A stretch of DNA of 64,000 bases from Vicinamibacterales bacterium (lineage in GTDB: Bacteria; Acidobacteriota; Vicinamibacteria; Vicinamibacterales; 2-12-FULL-66-21): assembly GCA_036496585.1 (NCBI GenBank), contig DASXLB010000071.1:43061-107060 (forward strand), written 5' to 3'. Under the pieces are notes generated by a model. The model made no database searches. It saw nothing but the letters and a program-made list of their open reading frames with translations, and was not told the origin of the DNA. Below, one piece after another: positions 62,885 through 64,000 of this stretch (position 1 is its first letter; each line of letters starts with the position of its first letter). Made by a program: the position numbers and the translations under genes.

Positions 62885-64000
62885 ATGAAGCGTGCTTCTG
62901 TCGTTCTTTCTCTCATCACCACGGGTGTGGTCGGCCTGGCGGCGGTCATCGCGGCGCAACAGGGCGCCGGCGGCACGGCGAAGGTCCCCGGCAACGCGTG
63001 GCCGCCCGCCAAGCCGCAGATGCCGACGTCGATCGCGCTGACGCCGCAGGAGGAGATGAAGACCTTCTCGCTCCCGCCGGGCTTCCATGCCGAGCTCGTC
63101 GCGTCGGAGCCGCTGATCGATTCGCCGATCCTCATGGACTTCGATGCCGAGGGCCGCTTGTGGGTCGTCGAGATGCCGACCTTCCTGCCCGACATGACGG
63201 GACGCGATTCGAAGGAGCCGCTCGATCGGGTCAGCGTGCTGGAAGATACCAACGGCGACGGCGTGATGGACAAGAAGACGGTCTTCGCCGACAAGCTCTC
63301 GGGGCCACGCGCGCTCAAGGTGCTCGAGCACGGCGTGCTCGTCGGCGACCCGCCGAACCTGTGGCTGATGAAAGACACCGACGGCGATCTCAAGGCCGAT
63401 ACCAAGGAGCTGGTCGTCAACACGTTCGGGAACCCGAACGGCGGCATCGAGCACAACGCCAACAGTCTGTTCTGGGCGATGGACAACGTGATGTACTCGT
63501 CGGAGCACGTCTTCGATCTGAGGTGGCACGACGGAAAGCTGGAGCCGCTGCCGTCGCTCAGCCGCGGCCAGTGGACCGTCTCGCAGGATGACGCGGGACG
63601 CGTCTACCGCAACGTCAACGACTCGCCGCTGTTTGTCGACTACACGCCGTCGCGCTATTTCATCCGCAATCCCAACGGCGTCAGGACGCGCGGTCTCTAC
63701 GAGCTGCTGATCGAGCAGGCGGATGCGACGGTCTATCCCGTGCGCAGCAACCGCGGCGTGAACCGCGGCTACCGCGACCCCTTCTTCCGCGAGGACGGAT
63801 CGTCGATCGTCATTCAGGGCGCGAGCGGCCCGACGATCTATCGCGGCGACGCCTATCCCAAGGATCTGCAGGGCAACGCCTTCATTCCCGATTCGCCGAC
63901 CAATCTCGTCCACCGGATGGTCGTGACCGACGATGGAACGGGACGGCTGAAGGCGACCAACGGATACGCGCGCGGAGAGTTTCTCGCCTCGTCCGACGAG
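62885..64000 (+). CDS. membrane-bound dehydrogenase-like propeller protein, PVC-type (5' part)
   Basis: The frame runs open to the window end, so 372 codons are visible and the gene is cut. Signal or anchor RASVVLSLITTGVVGLAAVI, then FSLPPGFHAELVASEPLIDSPI, FDAEGRLWVVEMPTFLPD, VSVLEDTNGDGVMDKKTVFAD and GIEHNANSLFWAMDN. These are typical of the PQQ/glucose-dehydrogenase-like beta-propeller of large PVC-type proteins, which usually carry HEAT repeats and a C-terminal cytochrome c heme site. The heme part would lie outside the window. It starts 46 bases after the previous gene and is probably in its operon. Confidence 0.82.
   Translation, partial: MKRASVVLSLITTGVVGLAAVIAAQQGAGGTAKVPGNAWPPAKPQMPTSIALTPQEEMKTFSLPPGFHAELVASEPLIDSPILMDFDAEGRLWVVEMPTFLPDMTGRDSKEPLDRVSVLEDTNGDGVMDKKTVFADKLSGPRALKVLEHGVLVGDPPNLWLMKDTDGDLKADTKELVVNTFGNPNGGIEHNANSLFWAMDNVMYSSEHVFDLRWHDGKLEPLPSLSRGQWTVSQDDAGRVYRNVNDSPLFVDYTPSRYFIRNPNGVRTRGLYELLIEQADATVYPVRSNRGVNRGYRDPFFREDGSSIVIQGASGPTIYRGDAYPKDLQGNAFIPDSPTNLVHRMVVTDDGTGRLKATNGYARGEFLASSDE

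Overview
The window is high-GC, gene-dense chromosomal DNA. I see no transposase, integrase, tRNA, rRNA or CRISPR array. The gene content points to a free-living, aerobic, heterotrophic Gram-negative soil bacterium. This includes a very long Oar-like TonB-dependent receptor, CRTAC1/ASPIC-UnbV proteins, PQQ dehydrogenases with c-type cytochromes, a TldD/TldE pair, DUF4142 and DUF481 proteins, and Gly/Arg-rich signal-peptide linkers. Acidobacteriota, and within it something like Vicinamibacteria, fits best. That is an inference from gene content, not a marker-gene result.

Layout. 1-6.1 kb: 3' end of a TatT-like gene, a secreted hypothetical, HupE/UreJ plus an MBL hydrolase, a GT-C glycosyltransferase and an Omp85-type barrel. 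6.1-9.5 kb: a methionine-branch operon on the minus strand (an aspartokinase without ACT domains, metB, asd) led by a clear SAM-I riboswitch. 9.6-17.7 kb: mixed housekeeping and envelope genes, including a sigma factor-Ser/Thr kinase pair. 17.8-22.7 kb: TldE/TldD and P5C dehydrogenase. 22.7-27.8 kb: lysC-hom-thrC-thrB, all joined by ATGA overlaps, behind a leader with a Thr/Ile-rich peptide ORF, an antiterminator and an intrinsic terminator. 28-37.4 kb: secreted isomerase-like protein, cytochrome c/PQQ alcohol dehydrogenase, beta-helix protein, and a TPR-CRTAC1-CRTAC1 operon. 37.5-44.9 kb: a protocatechuate (beta-ketoadipate) operon pcaIJHGBL, divergent from an IclR regulator-pobA pair across a palindromic operator. 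44.9-52.9 kb: a MetE-like methyltransferase, two secreted esterases (one tannase/feruloyl esterase type), a ThuA protein with EF hands and a TMTC-like membrane TPR protein. 53-57 kb: the TonB receptor with its terminator. 57.1-64 kb: SDR, MFS transporter and sugar-acid dehydratase, then two secreted cytochrome/PQQ-type oxidases, the last cut by the window end.

How the parts work together. Two aspartokinases sit about 17 kb apart under two different RNA switches: a SAM riboswitch over the methionine branch and a putative threonine attenuator over the threonine branch. Tannase/feruloyl esterase, PobA and the pca operon form a path from plant phenolic esters to 3-oxoadipyl-CoA; only the final thiolase (PcaF) is missing here. 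The TonB receptor, sugar-acid genes and periplasmic PQQ/cytochrome enzymes fit growth on plant-derived carbon.
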